From Ilumatobacteraceae bacterium (lineage in GTDB: Bacteria; Actinomycetota; Acidimicrobiia; Acidimicrobiales; Ilumatobacteraceae): DNA of 19,430 bases. Location of the stretch: the NCBI GenBank assembly GCA_016463105.1, contig JAEMRY010000022.1:1-19430 (forward strand), written 5' to 3'. A program made the position numbers and the translations under genes. Within the stretch, counting starts at the first letter, position 1, and the number at the start of each line of letters is the position of its first letter. Shown piece by piece: positions 1-7,253 of this stretch. The notes beneath the pieces were generated by a model. It was not told where the DNA came from. It was given only the letters and a program-made list of their open reading frames with translations, and did no database searches.

Positions 1-89
1 TTGTTGCGTTGATGTCGGGTACGGCGAAGCATCTTCTTGTGCTTCTTCTTGCGCATACGTTTGCGGCGGCGCTTGACCAGTGATCCCAT
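1..89 (-). CDS. 30S ribosomal protein bS22 (AURKAIP1/COX24 family), 3'-truncated by window edge
   Basis: Read on the minus strand from the ATG at 89-87, the frame gives 29 residues starting MGSLVKRRRKRMRKKKHKK and ending MLRRTRHQRN, then leaves the window. This is the extremely Arg/Lys-rich pattern of the roughly 33-residue actinobacterial AURKAIP1/COX24-domain protein, identified in mycobacterial ribosomes as bS22. Mycobacterial members begin MGSVIKKRRKRM, so only about four or five C-terminal residues should be missing. The protein sits in the small ribosomal subunit and probably binds rRNA through its basic side chains. It is divergent from the tRNA-Gln gene, with a 78-base gap. No good Shine-Dalgarno sequence precedes the ATG. 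Such short basic genes are often missed by gene callers. Family assignment is firm; the exact 3' end cannot be seen. Confidence 0.85.
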   Translation of the reverse strand, partial: MGSLVKRRRKRMRKKKHKKMLRRTRHQRN

Positions 90-128
90 GACTCGCAATA
101 CGATATCTGCTTAAGATGAGAAACGGCA

Positions 129-156
129 CTTCTATTGGCTACCGTAGAGGCGTCAA
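129..156 (-). promoter_or_regulatory. Possible sigma70-type promoter for the bS22 gene
   Basis: On the minus strand, TTGACG (156-151) is followed after 16 bases by TAGAAG (134-129). The -35 box is good, but the -10 box lacks the usual final T. A start near 122 would give a leader of about 33 bases before the ATG at 89. Weak evidence from consensus only. Confidence 0.25.
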
Positions 157-167
157 GAAATGACCAT

Positions 168-238
168 TCCGGGGTCGTTCAATGGCAGGACAACGGGTTT
201 TGGTCCCGTATATAGGGGTTCGAGTCCTCTCCCCGGAA
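168..238 (+). tRNA. tRNA-Gln (anticodon TTG)
   Basis: A complete cloverleaf can be folded by eye. The acceptor stem is TCCGGGG (168-174) with CCCCGGA (231-237), and A238 is the discriminator base. The anticodon stem is ACGGG/CCCGT (193-197/205-209), enclosing a TTTTGGT loop with anticodon TTG at 200-202. The T arm has stem 214-218/226-230 around TTCGAGT. CCA is not encoded. The UUG anticodon reads CAA and, by wobble, CAG; CAA is used heavily in the genes that follow. It lies just upstream of glmU, in the same orientation. Confidence 0.95.
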
Positions 239-246
239 CTAGAAGT

Positions 247-269
247 GGCGTGAGAATGGGTCTCACGCC
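247..269 (+). terminator. Perfect 9-bp hairpin after tRNA-Gln, likely terminator
   Basis: GGCGTGAGA (247-255) and TCTCACGCC (261-269) form a perfect 9-bp stem with a 5-base loop, starting 9 bases after the tRNA. No T-run follows, so it is not a classic intrinsic terminator, but actinobacterial terminators often lack the U tail. A second small hairpin (CGCAA/TTGCG, 270-281) follows directly. It could alternatively act in 3' processing of the tRNA or in the glmU leader. Confidence 0.55.
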
Positions 270-299
270 CGCAAACTTGCGATCGTGTAGAAATTAAAC

Positions 300-1397
300 A
301 TGCCGATTTACGCAATAGTCCTCGCCGCTGGTGAAGGAACCCGAATGCAATCGACTCGACCGAAGCCGTTGCACATGATGTGTGGTCGACCAATGGTGAT
401 TCACGTGATTCACTCGCTTCAAGAAATCGAGATCACTCAAACAGTTGTCGTGGTTGGTCACGCCGCAAAACAGGTCAGTGAAGTTGTGGGTCAGCAAGCA
501 CCGAAGTGGTCAAATATTTCTTTCGTTGAACAACGAGTTCAAAACGGCACTGGTGATGCAACGATCATCGGATTATCTGCGATTGATAAACAACTGGGCA
601 CGACAAGCGAAATTGAAGATACTTCGACGATCATCGTGATGCCAGGAGATACCCCTCTATTACGTGCTTCAACTATTTCGGCACTTGTGCGTGAGCATCA
701 ACAAACGAATAATGCTGCAACATTGCTGACTGCATTTGTCGATGAACCAACTGGCTATGGCCGAATTATTCGTGCAAAAGATGATCACATATTGCGAATC
801 GTCGAAGAACGTGATGCAACTCCAGAGATTCGTTCAAATAACGAAATCAACACCAGCATCTATGCTTTTCGTCGCGATCTGCTCGGGCCGGCGTTACGAC
901 GTATCTCAAACAAGAATTCTCAATCAGAATATTATTTAACTGATGTCGTCGAGGTGCTCGCGAGCATGGGACACCGAGTTGGCTCGCATACTTCACCAGC
1001 AAACGAAGTCACCGGCGTAAATGACCGCTGGCAGTTAGCGCTTGCTGAACGCGAGCTTCGTTCACGAACAAATAAGCAATGGCTAATCAATGGTGTAACG
1101 ATGTTTGATCCACGCCAAACATTTATTGATGTCACCGTGACTATTGGCAGAGATGTCACTCTGCTGCCTGGCACGATATTGCAGGGTTCAACAGCAATTG
1201 GTGACAACTGTGAAATCGGGCCAAATACACGATTAATCGACACAGTTGTAGGCGCTGGATCACACCTTGAATCAACCGTTGCACGAAACGCAAAGATTGG
1301 CAAGAACGCCAAAGTCGGACCGTTCGCCAATCTGACCCCTGGCACCGAAGTCGCTGACGGCGCAATCACCAGTTCGTTCTATGATGGTGTGCAATGA
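300..1397 (+). CDS. glmU: GlmU-type N-acetylglucosamine-1-phosphate uridylyltransferase with truncated acetyltransferase domain
   Basis: The N-terminal pyrophosphorylase domain makes UDP-GlcNAc from UTP and GlcNAc-1-phosphate for peptidoglycan. It is intact: LAAGEGTRM (8-16) with R15 and K22, NGTGDA, the metal-site D117 in PGDTPLL, INTSIYAF, and N241 in GVNDRWQ. A left-handed beta-helix begins near residue 260 (IGDNCEIG, AKIGKNAKVGPF) but the protein stops at 365, whereas bifunctional GlmU is usually about 450-480 residues. The part holding the acetyltransferase catalytic His (E. coli H363) and the acetyl-CoA and substrate residues after it is absent. The E. coli R333 position (RLRPG) reads NLTPG here. 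The stop overlaps the prs start (ATGA), which argues against a frameshift. The uridylyltransferase role is confident; acetyl transfer to glucosamine-1-phosphate must probably come from another protein. Confidence 0.9.
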   Translation: MPIYAIVLAAGEGTRMQSTRPKPLHMMCGRPMVIHVIHSLQEIEITQTVVVVGHAAKQVSEVVGQQAPKWSNISFVEQRVQNGTGDATIIGLSAIDKQLGTTSEIEDTSTIIVMPGDTPLLRASTISALVREHQQTNNAATLLTAFVDEPTGYGRIIRAKDDHILRIVEERDATPEIRSNNEINTSIYAFRRDLLGPALRRISNKNSQSEYYLTDVVEVLASMGHRVGSHTSPANEVTGVNDRWQLALAERELRSRTNKQWLINGVTMFDPRQTFIDVTVTIGRDVTLLPGTILQGSTAIGDNCEIGPNTRLIDTVVGAGSHLESTVARNAKIGKNAKVGPFANLTPGTEVADGAITSSFYDGVQ

Positions 1398-2416
1398 CTC
1401 CACCCAAAGAGATGAATAAAACAATTGACAAAGTAACTACAAAGCGGATGGCGCTCTACACGGGTCGTACTCATCCTGCACTCGCCGCCGAAGTTGCACA
1501 ACACTTAAATGTTCAACTTGGTGAAGCAAATATCGTTGAATTTGCGAACGGCGAACTTCGACCAAGATTCGGTGAGAGTATTCGCGGTGGCGATGTGTTC
1601 ATCATGCAAACGCATTGCGGTTTTGACGGACGCAGTATCAACGATTCAATCATGGAACAATTAATAATGATCGACACCGCATACCGCGCGTCGGCAAAAC
1701 GCGTCACCGCAGTTTGTCCTTTCTATGGATATGCACGGCAAGACCGCAAAGCCGAAGGTCGCGAACCGATTACGGCTCGAATGATTGCTGACATGTTTAA
1801 AGCAGCCGGATCAAAGCGGATGGTTTCAATTGATTTGCATAGCGGTCAAATTCAAGGTTTTTTTGAAGGACCAGTTGATCACTTGACTGCGATTCCGGTT
1901 CTTGAACAATACGTTCGCGATAATGCGCGCGAAGGACTTGTAATTGTTTCACCAGATGCAGGCCGTGTAAAAGTTGCCGAAAGATTCGCCCAACACTTAA
2001 CTGACATGAGCGCTGACGTTGCATTCATTAACAAGCGACGTCCAAAGAACACGACAAATGTGGCCGAAGCAAAAGAAGTTATCGGAGACGTTGAAGGTCG
2101 ACTTTGCATATTGGCTGACGACATGATCGACACTGGTGGAACAATTTGCAGTGCGGCTGAGTTGCTATATTCGCGTGGCGCAAAAGAGGTTTGGGCAATG
2201 GCTACGCACGGAGTGTTGTCTGGACCAGCAATTGACCGTTTAAATAAGTCGCAAATCACCCGGGTTGTACTGACAAACACTCTGCCAATCGCACCCGAGA
2301 AGCGAATTGCCAAGATCGAGATCCTTTCAGTGGCCAAGATCCTTGCCGATGCGCTGTCAGCGGTGTTTGAAGACACCAGCGTCAGCGATTTGTTCGGCGG
2401 CGAAAACCAGGCATAA
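1394..2416 (+). CDS. prs: Ribose-phosphate pyrophosphokinase (PRPP synthetase)
   Basis: Transfers pyrophosphate from ATP to ribose-5-phosphate to give PRPP, the precursor of purines, pyrimidines, His, Trp and NAD. Family landmarks are all present: FANGELRPRF, FYGYARQDRK followed by GREPITARM (flexible loop and ATP site), DLHSGQIQGFF (metal/ATP), VSPDAGRVK, and the PRPP-binding loop DDMIDTGGT at 242-250. It ends AVFEDTSVSDLFGG, like actinobacterial homologues. At 340 residues it is slightly longer than the usual 315-326 because of a Lys/Thr-rich N-terminus. In-frame ATGs at 1412 and 1448 are alternative starts. The first ATG is preferred because it overlaps the glmU stop by 4 bases, suggesting translational coupling. 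glmU-prs pairing is typical of many bacteria. Confidence 0.95.
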   Translation: MTPPKEMNKTIDKVTTKRMALYTGRTHPALAAEVAQHLNVQLGEANIVEFANGELRPRFGESIRGGDVFIMQTHCGFDGRSINDSIMEQLIMIDTAYRASAKRVTAVCPFYGYARQDRKAEGREPITARMIADMFKAAGSKRMVSIDLHSGQIQGFFEGPVDHLTAIPVLEQYVRDNAREGLVIVSPDAGRVKVAERFAQHLTDMSADVAFINKRRPKNTTNVAEAKEVIGDVEGRLCILADDMIDTGGTICSAAELLYSRGAKEVWAMATHGVLSGPAIDRLNKSQITRVVLTNTLPIAPEKRIAKIEILSVAKILADALSAVFEDTSVSDLFGGENQA

Positions 2417-2480
2417 TTTGCTAGTTATTTAGCCAGATAGCAAGTCAACAAACCGCGTGGCAAGAGCTAGCACTCTCCCA

Positions 2481-2486
2481 TAGAAT
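2481..2486 (+). promoter_or_regulatory. Possible -10 box for rplY
   Basis: TAGAAT fits the TANNNT -10 pattern and lies in the 117-base prs-rplY gap, the longest gap in the housekeeping block. It would start transcription near 2493, giving a leader of about 40 bases that begins almost exactly at the small hairpin at 2494-2509. No convincing -35 box is seen at the right distance. Weak. Confidence 0.3.
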
Positions 2487-2493
2487 AAACAGC

Positions 2494-2509
2494 CGTCAAT
2501 CTGTTGACG
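2494..2509 (+). promoter_or_regulatory. Inverted repeat in the rplY leader
   Basis: CGTCAA (2494-2499) and TTGACG (2504-2509) are perfect 6-base inverted arms around a TCTG tetraloop. The hairpin ends 15 bases before the GGAG ribosome-binding site of rplY. It could be a leader structure bound by a protein, part of a weak terminator, or chance. The right arm also resembles a -35 box, but no -10 follows at the right spacing. Confidence 0.3.
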
Positions 2510-2533
2510 TCTTATTCGACTTTCGGAGTTCTC

Positions 2534-3196
2534 ATGGCTACAACCCTTAACACCCACATCGGCCGCAAAATTGGCAGTGCTGAATCACGTCGCCTTGTTG
2601 CAACAGACCATATTCCGGCTGTCATCTACGGTCACGGCATGGTGCCAGTAAAGATCACAGTTGAACGACGCGACTTGCGTGTGGCACTTGCAGGCCCAGC
2701 AGGAGTAAACACGATTCTTGAACTTCAAGTTGGCGATGCAAAATATCCGGCGATTGTCAAAGAACTTCAGCGCGATCCGGTGAAGCGCGTTGTGCGACAT
2801 ATCGACTTCATGCAAATTTCTCTCACTGAATTGATCACAATGGATATTCCAGTTCACCTTTCAGGAGTCGCAAAAGCAGTTTTGGCTGATGGTGGTCTTG
2901 TAGATGCAACTGTTAACACGATTCAGATTCGTGCAACTGCGGCAAATATTCCAAACGAAATTTTGATTGATGTCACCGACATGGGAATGCAAGACGTTAT
3001 TCGTCTTTCAGATATTGCACTGCCAAAAGGTGTTAGTGCTATCGGTGATCCAGATCTTGTAGTCGTAACAGTGCTCACAACCAAGATTGAAGAAGTGGCA
3101 GCAGTTGTTGCCGCACCAGTCGAGGGCGATGCCGCTGCTACTGCAACTCCAGATGCGGGCGCTGCTCCAGCAGGCGACGCCAAACCGTCAGCCTAA
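2534..3196 (+). CDS. rplY: 50S ribosomal protein L25 / general stress protein CTC
   Basis: Binds 5S rRNA in the central protuberance of the large subunit. It is the two-domain CTC/TL5 form (220 residues), not the short L25 of E. coli. An N-terminal 5S-binding domain (IPAVIYGHG, ELQRDPVKRVVRHIDF) is followed by a beta-rich domain (MDIPVHLSG, DVTDMGMQDVIRLSDI, ALPKGV). The tail from about residue 190 is low-complexity, rich in Ala, Asp, Pro and Thr, as in other actinobacterial and Thermus-type proteins. The start at 2534 is chosen because GGAG (2525-2528) sits 5 bases upstream. A TTG at 2504 in the same frame would add ten residues (MTSYSTFGVL) unlike the family. pth follows after only 6 bases, so the two are probably co-transcribed. 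Confidence 0.93.
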   Translation: MATTLNTHIGRKIGSAESRRLVATDHIPAVIYGHGMVPVKITVERRDLRVALAGPAGVNTILELQVGDAKYPAIVKELQRDPVKRVVRHIDFMQISLTELITMDIPVHLSGVAKAVLADGGLVDATVNTIQIRATAANIPNEILIDVTDMGMQDVIRLSDIALPKGVSAIGDPDLVVVTVLTTKIEEVAAVVAAPVEGDAAATATPDAGAAPAGDAKPSA

Positions 3197-3202
3197 AACT
3201 AA

Positions 3203-3829
3203 ATGGGGCTGTTCGGTCGCAAGAAGCGGCCCGAGCATCCTGAGCGTCGCGGAAAACCATTCGATGCTCTTGTTGTCGGCTTAGGAAACCCAGGCGCAAA
3301 ATATTCGCGCACCCGACACAATGTCGGCACAGAGACTATTGAACTTCTTGCAAAACGACTTGCGGTCACACTAAAAACCGGCCGTGACCGAGCGTTAACG
3401 AGTGAAGTGCACGCCGGTACTAAACATTTCTTAATCGCAACCCCAACTACCTATATGAACGAATCTGGAAATGCAGTTGGCTCACTTGCGCGACGTTTTG
3501 CGATAGACGATCCATTAAAAATAATTATCGTTCATGATGAACTTGATCTTGAGCCAGGAGTCGTAAAAATAAAATCCGGTGGCGGACTTGCTGGACACAA
3601 TGGTTTGCAATCGGTCACACAACATTTAAAAAATCAAGATTTTATTCGCATACGTATTGGCGTGGGCAAGCCTGCTTCAAAAGAGGCTGGCGCCGATCAT
3701 GTTTTGTCGAAGATTCCTGCAGGCGAACGCGAGTTGCTTGACATTTCAGTGCAAATTGCTGCCGACGCGGTGCAACTAATTATTGCCGAAGGTCTTGATG
3801 CCGCAATGCGCAACATCAACGCCCGCTAG
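3203..3829 (+). CDS. pth: Peptidyl-tRNA hydrolase
   Basis: Cleaves the ester bond of peptidyl-tRNA released from stalled ribosomes and so recycles tRNA. The bacterial Pth core is complete: VGLGNPG (N29), TRHNVG with catalytic H39, TYMNESG, VHDELDLEPG, GGGLAGHNGL and RIRIGVGKP. The protein is 208 residues. It begins with a basic stretch of about 20 residues (MGLFGRKKRPEHPERR) before the usual LVVGLGNPG start, and no in-frame start codon lies nearer the core, so the extension seems genuine. No Shine-Dalgarno site is visible and the ATG lies 6 bases after the rplY stop, so translation may depend on coupling. The rplY-pth pairing is conserved in actinobacteria. Confidence 0.95.
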   Translation: MGLFGRKKRPEHPERRGKPFDALVVGLGNPGAKYSRTRHNVGTETIELLAKRLAVTLKTGRDRALTSEVHAGTKHFLIATPTTYMNESGNAVGSLARRFAIDDPLKIIIVHDELDLEPGVVKIKSGGGLAGHNGLQSVTQHLKNQDFIRIRIGVGKPASKEAGADHVLSKIPAGERELLDISVQIAADAVQLIIAEGLDAAMRNINAR

Positions 3830-3840
3830 AGCACATTGCG

Positions 3841-6800
3841 ATGACTGTTCTAGGTGAACTTGCATCAACGCTCAGTTTTGATCCAGCGCTAAATGCAGCG
3901 CTCGGCGCAAAGAGTGCGTCAATTGTTTGTGCCGACCACACGTGGCCACTGTTGCTATCTGGGTTAGCCCAACGCACCAACGATGAAATCGTCGTTGTCG
4001 CTACCCCGACTGGGTTAATGGCTGGTCAATTGCATGATGACCTTGTCGCATTTCTGCCTGAACGCGATGTTGCGTTGTTTCCGGCATGGGAAACATTGCC
4101 ATTTGAACGAGTGAGCCCGAATGTTGAAACGATGGGCAAACGTCTAGAAGTTTTATGGCGAATCAAAAATGATCGGCCAAAAATAATCGTTACTGGTGTC
4201 CGCGCGTTGCTTCAACATCTCAGCAACACAGTCGTTGAACCGCTAGTTGTCAAACAAAAAACGCAAGTTGACATGGATGAATTAATCGTGACGCTTGCAC
4301 GCTTTGGATATCGTCGTGAAGAACTTGTTGAACACCGCGGAGAATTTGCGCGACGAGGTTCAATCATCGACGTGTTTCCATCAACATCAGATACACCAGT
4401 TCGCATCGATCTATGGGGCGACGAAGTAGACCGACTGACTGCGTTTAATGTCAACGACCAACGCAGCACAGAAGATCTCGACACTGTGCAGATATTTCCG
4501 GCTCGTGAATTAATTATCAACTCAGATGTCGCAACTCGGGCACAAGATTTAATTGCTAAAGAACCCTGGGGACAAGAAAACTGGGAACGAATCGCGCAGG
4601 GTGCAACTTTTGACGGCATGGAGTCTTGGTTGCCATGGGTTGCAACTGATAGCGAAGTGCTCACTAGCGTTTGTGCCAAAGCAGCACCGCTACACATAGT
4701 TTTGATCGAACCAAGACGAATGCGCGATCGTGCACGCGACTTGATTGCCGAAGAAGACGACCTCGCACGTGCATTGGCATCAACTTGGTCGCGTGACCCA
4801 GATCAGAAATACCCACGGCTTCACTCAGAGATTGAATCTTTTCTTGAAAATACCAATGCTGAGTCAATAATTTCTCTGAGTCCTGTGGCCGATTCTCCAC
4901 GAGCAACAAGCATCGAAACTTCAACTTGGGGTCAAGCCACCGGTGACACTGAAGCACTCGCAAATCGAATTTTACGATTAGTCACAAAAAAATTCAGAGT
5001 CGTAATTGCAGCGGACACTAAAAGTTCGGCCCAAAGGTTCTTTGAAGTGCTGACGCTTGAAGGCGTGACCGTGCGTTCACTAGAGCAAAACCCGAGCTCA
5101 ATTTCGAGCCCAGGTGTTTCGATCGTTGTTGCTCCATTGCATAACGGATGCATAATTAATGCACACGACCTTGCGCTGATAACTGAAAGTGACCTGACTG
5201 GTCGGCGTCGAACTCACCGTCATACAAAACCGGTTAAGCGAAGTTCGTCAAGTATTTTCGAAGATCTAAAGCCTGGCGACTACGTCGTTCACCATGTGCA
5301 TGGAGTTGGCAGATACCTCGGCATGTCAAAGCAGTCGATGGGTGGAGTTGAGCGCGACTATATGCAACTGCAATACAACAACGGCAATTTATATGTGCCA
5401 ACTGATCACATCGACGCCATTCGTCAATACATCGGTGGAGAAACTCCAACACTAAATCGAATGGGTGGATCTGATTTTGCAAGGGCTAAGGCCCGAGTCC
5501 GCAGTGCCGTTCGTGAAATTGCACAAGAACTTGTCGTTCTCTATCAACGCAGAGTTAGTGCGGCTGGTCATGCTTTTGCCAGCGACACGGCGTGGCAGCA
5601 CGAAATGGAAGCAGCGTTTCCATTTGTTGAAACCCCTGACCAACGAATTGCAATTACTGACACAAAAAGTGACATGGAGCGCGAAGTGCCAATGGATCGT
5701 CTCGTGTGTGGCGATGTTGGATTCGGAAAAACAGAAGTCGCTGTTCGTGCAGCATTTAAATGTATTCAAGAAGGAAAACAAGTCGCAGTCTTGGTTCCAA
5801 CGACGTTGCTTGCATCACAACACGGCATAACTTTCGGCACACGATTTGCCGGATATCCGATTCGTGTTGAGGTGCTCTCACGATTCTTGACAGCCGCACA
5901 AGCCAAGCAAGTCTTAAAAGGTCTTGAATCTGGACAAGTCGATTGTGTGATCGGCACGCATCGATTGCTGCAAGAAGGCGTCAAGTTTAAAGATCTCGGA
6001 CTTTTGGTTGTCGATGAAGAACAGCGATTCGGCGTGCAACACAAAGAACAAATGAAACAATTGAAGACAAATGTCGATGTATTGACACTTACTGCGACAC
6101 CGATTCCGCGCACTCTAGAAATGAGTCTCGTGGGTATCCGTGATTTATCTCTTCTGAATACTCCCCCGGCTGACAGACAACCGATATTGACATTCGTTGG
6201 CGAAGAAGACGACCGAGTTGCCACAGAAGCAATTCGTCGTGAACTATTGCGTGACGGTCAAGTGTTTTGGGTGCATAACAGAGTGCGATCAATCGAAGAT
6301 CGAGCCCAAGAGTTGCGCGAGTTAGTTCCTGAAGCACGAATCATTGTCGCGCACGGGCAAATGGATGAAGCAAAACTTGAGCGAGCTGTTCAAGATTTCT
6401 GGGAAGGTAAATACGACGTACTTGTTTGCACAACAATTATTGAAAGTGGCATCGACATGCCAACTGTCAACACCCTCGTAGTTGAACGCGCCGACTTGTT
6501 GGGTCTTGGTCAATTGCATCAACTAAGAGGTCGTGTCGGTCGAAGTGGACAGCGTGCTTATGCTTATTTGTTTCATCCCCGAGATCGCGCATTATCTGAA
6601 ACTGCCTACGAGCGACTGCGCACAATTGGAGAAGCGACCGAACTCGGAAGTGGCTTTAAAATTGCGATGCGCGATCTCGAAATTCGCGGCGCCGGAAACC
6701 TGCTTGGCGAAGCGCAGAGTGGACACATCGCTGCAGTTGGATATGACCTCTACTGCCAACTTGTAACCGAAGCAGTTGCCGAGATGAAGGGCGAAGCTCC

Positions 6801-7248
6801 GCAGATACCAGTCGAATTAAAAATTGACGTGCCGATCACCGCATTTTTGCCAAACAGTTACGTCGCCAAAGAAGAACTGCGTCTTGATGCATATCGTCGC
6901 CTTGTGGCTGTAAAAACTCACGCCGATGTTCAAGACATAAAGGCCGAATGGGAAGATCGATTCGGAGAATTACCAGATCCTGCTAAGTCGTTGCTGATGG
7001 TTGGCGCTCTTCGCGCAGAATGTCACCGCATCAAGATTCGCGAAATTGTAGTTTCTGACAATCGAGCACGCCTCTCACCGATCACACTTAAAGCCAGCGA
7101 AGCAATGCGTCTTGTGCGCTTGTCACCGTCGGCAAATTATCGCGAACAAACCAACGAGTTAAATATCGCAATTCCGCGGGGCGAAGAGCCAGCAACATAT
7201 TTGGTGGGCTTTATGCAAGAACTTATTGAAGTTGTGGCACTAGGGTAA
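3841..7248 (+). CDS. mfd: Transcription-repair coupling factor Mfd
   Basis: An ATP-driven translocase that removes RNA polymerase stalled at DNA lesions and recruits UvrA for nucleotide excision repair. At 1135 residues it is full length (E. coli 1148). The UvrB-like N-terminal module is recognisable (LFPAWETLPFERVSP, RREELVEHRGEFARRG, DVFPS). The RNA-polymerase-interaction domain starts near 475 (LKPGDYVVHHVHGVGRYLG). The RecG-type helicase core has Walker A GDVGFGKT (624-631), DEEQ (725-728), TATPIPRTL, and motif VI QLRGRVGRSGQR (894-905). The C-terminal regulatory domain with EELRLDAYRRL follows. It starts 11 bases after pth and ends 5 bases before the foldase gene, so it is likely part of the same operon. 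No defect is seen. Confidence 0.97.
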   Translation: MTVLGELASTLSFDPALNAALGAKSASIVCADHTWPLLLSGLAQRTNDEIVVVATPTGLMAGQLHDDLVAFLPERDVALFPAWETLPFERVSPNVETMGKRLEVLWRIKNDRPKIIVTGVRALLQHLSNTVVEPLVVKQKTQVDMDELIVTLARFGYRREELVEHRGEFARRGSIIDVFPSTSDTPVRIDLWGDEVDRLTAFNVNDQRSTEDLDTVQIFPARELIINSDVATRAQDLIAKEPWGQENWERIAQGATFDGMESWLPWVATDSEVLTSVCAKAAPLHIVLIEPRRMRDRARDLIAEEDDLARALASTWSRDPDQKYPRLHSEIESFLENTNAESIISLSPVADSPRATSIETSTWGQATGDTEALANRILRLVTKKFRVVIAADTKSSAQRFFEVLTLEGVTVRSLEQNPSSISSPGVSIVVAPLHNGCIINAHDLALITESDLTGRRRTHRHTKPVKRSSSSIFEDLKPGDYVVHHVHGVGRYLGMSKQSMGGVERDYMQLQYNNGNLYVPTDHIDAIRQYIGGETPTLNRMGGSDFARAKARVRSAVREIAQELVVLYQRRVSAAGHAFASDTAWQHEMEAAFPFVETPDQRIAITDTKSDMEREVPMDRLVCGDVGFGKTEVAVRAAFKCIQEGKQVAVLVPTTLLASQHGITFGTRFAGYPIRVEVLSRFLTAAQAKQVLKGLESGQVDCVIGTHRLLQEGVKFKDLGLLVVDEEQRFGVQHKEQMKQLKTNVDVLTLTATPIPRTLEMSLVGIRDLSLLNTPPADRQPILTFVGEEDDRVATEAIRRELLRDGQVFWVHNRVRSIEDRAQELRELVPEARIIVAHGQMDEAKLERAVQDFWEGKYDVLVCTTIIESGIDMPTVNTLVVERADLLGLGQLHQLRGRVGRSGQRAYAYLFHPRDRALSETAYERLRTIGEATELGSGFKIAMRDLEIRGAGNLLGEAQSGHIAAVGYDLYCQLVTEAVAEMKGEAPQIPVELKIDVPITAFLPNSYVAKEELRLDAYRRLVAVKTHADVQDIKAEWEDRFGELPDPAKSLLMVGALRAECHRIKIREIVVSDNRARLSPITLKASEAMRLVRLSPSANYREQTNELNIAIPRGEEPATYLVGFMQELIEVVALG

Positions 7249-7253
7249 ATGCG

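Noticed and set aside
932..1369. Long open frame of 145 codons on the minus strand inside glmU
   Set aside because: It lies fully opposite a gene with clear motifs, has no recognisable domain, and is explained by antisense codon bias. Similar frames at 1879-2376, 4212-4697 and 18562-19044 were dropped for the same reason.
1370..1420. A frameshift or sequencing error causing the short GlmU
   Set aside because: The stop codon forms a tidy ATGA overlap with the prs start, and the sequence after it encodes Prs without any leftover beta-helix in other frames.
2418..2443. TTGCTA...TAGCAA inverted repeat after prs as a terminator
   Set aside because: Only 6 AT-rich pairs with a 14-base loop and no T-run; too weak to call.
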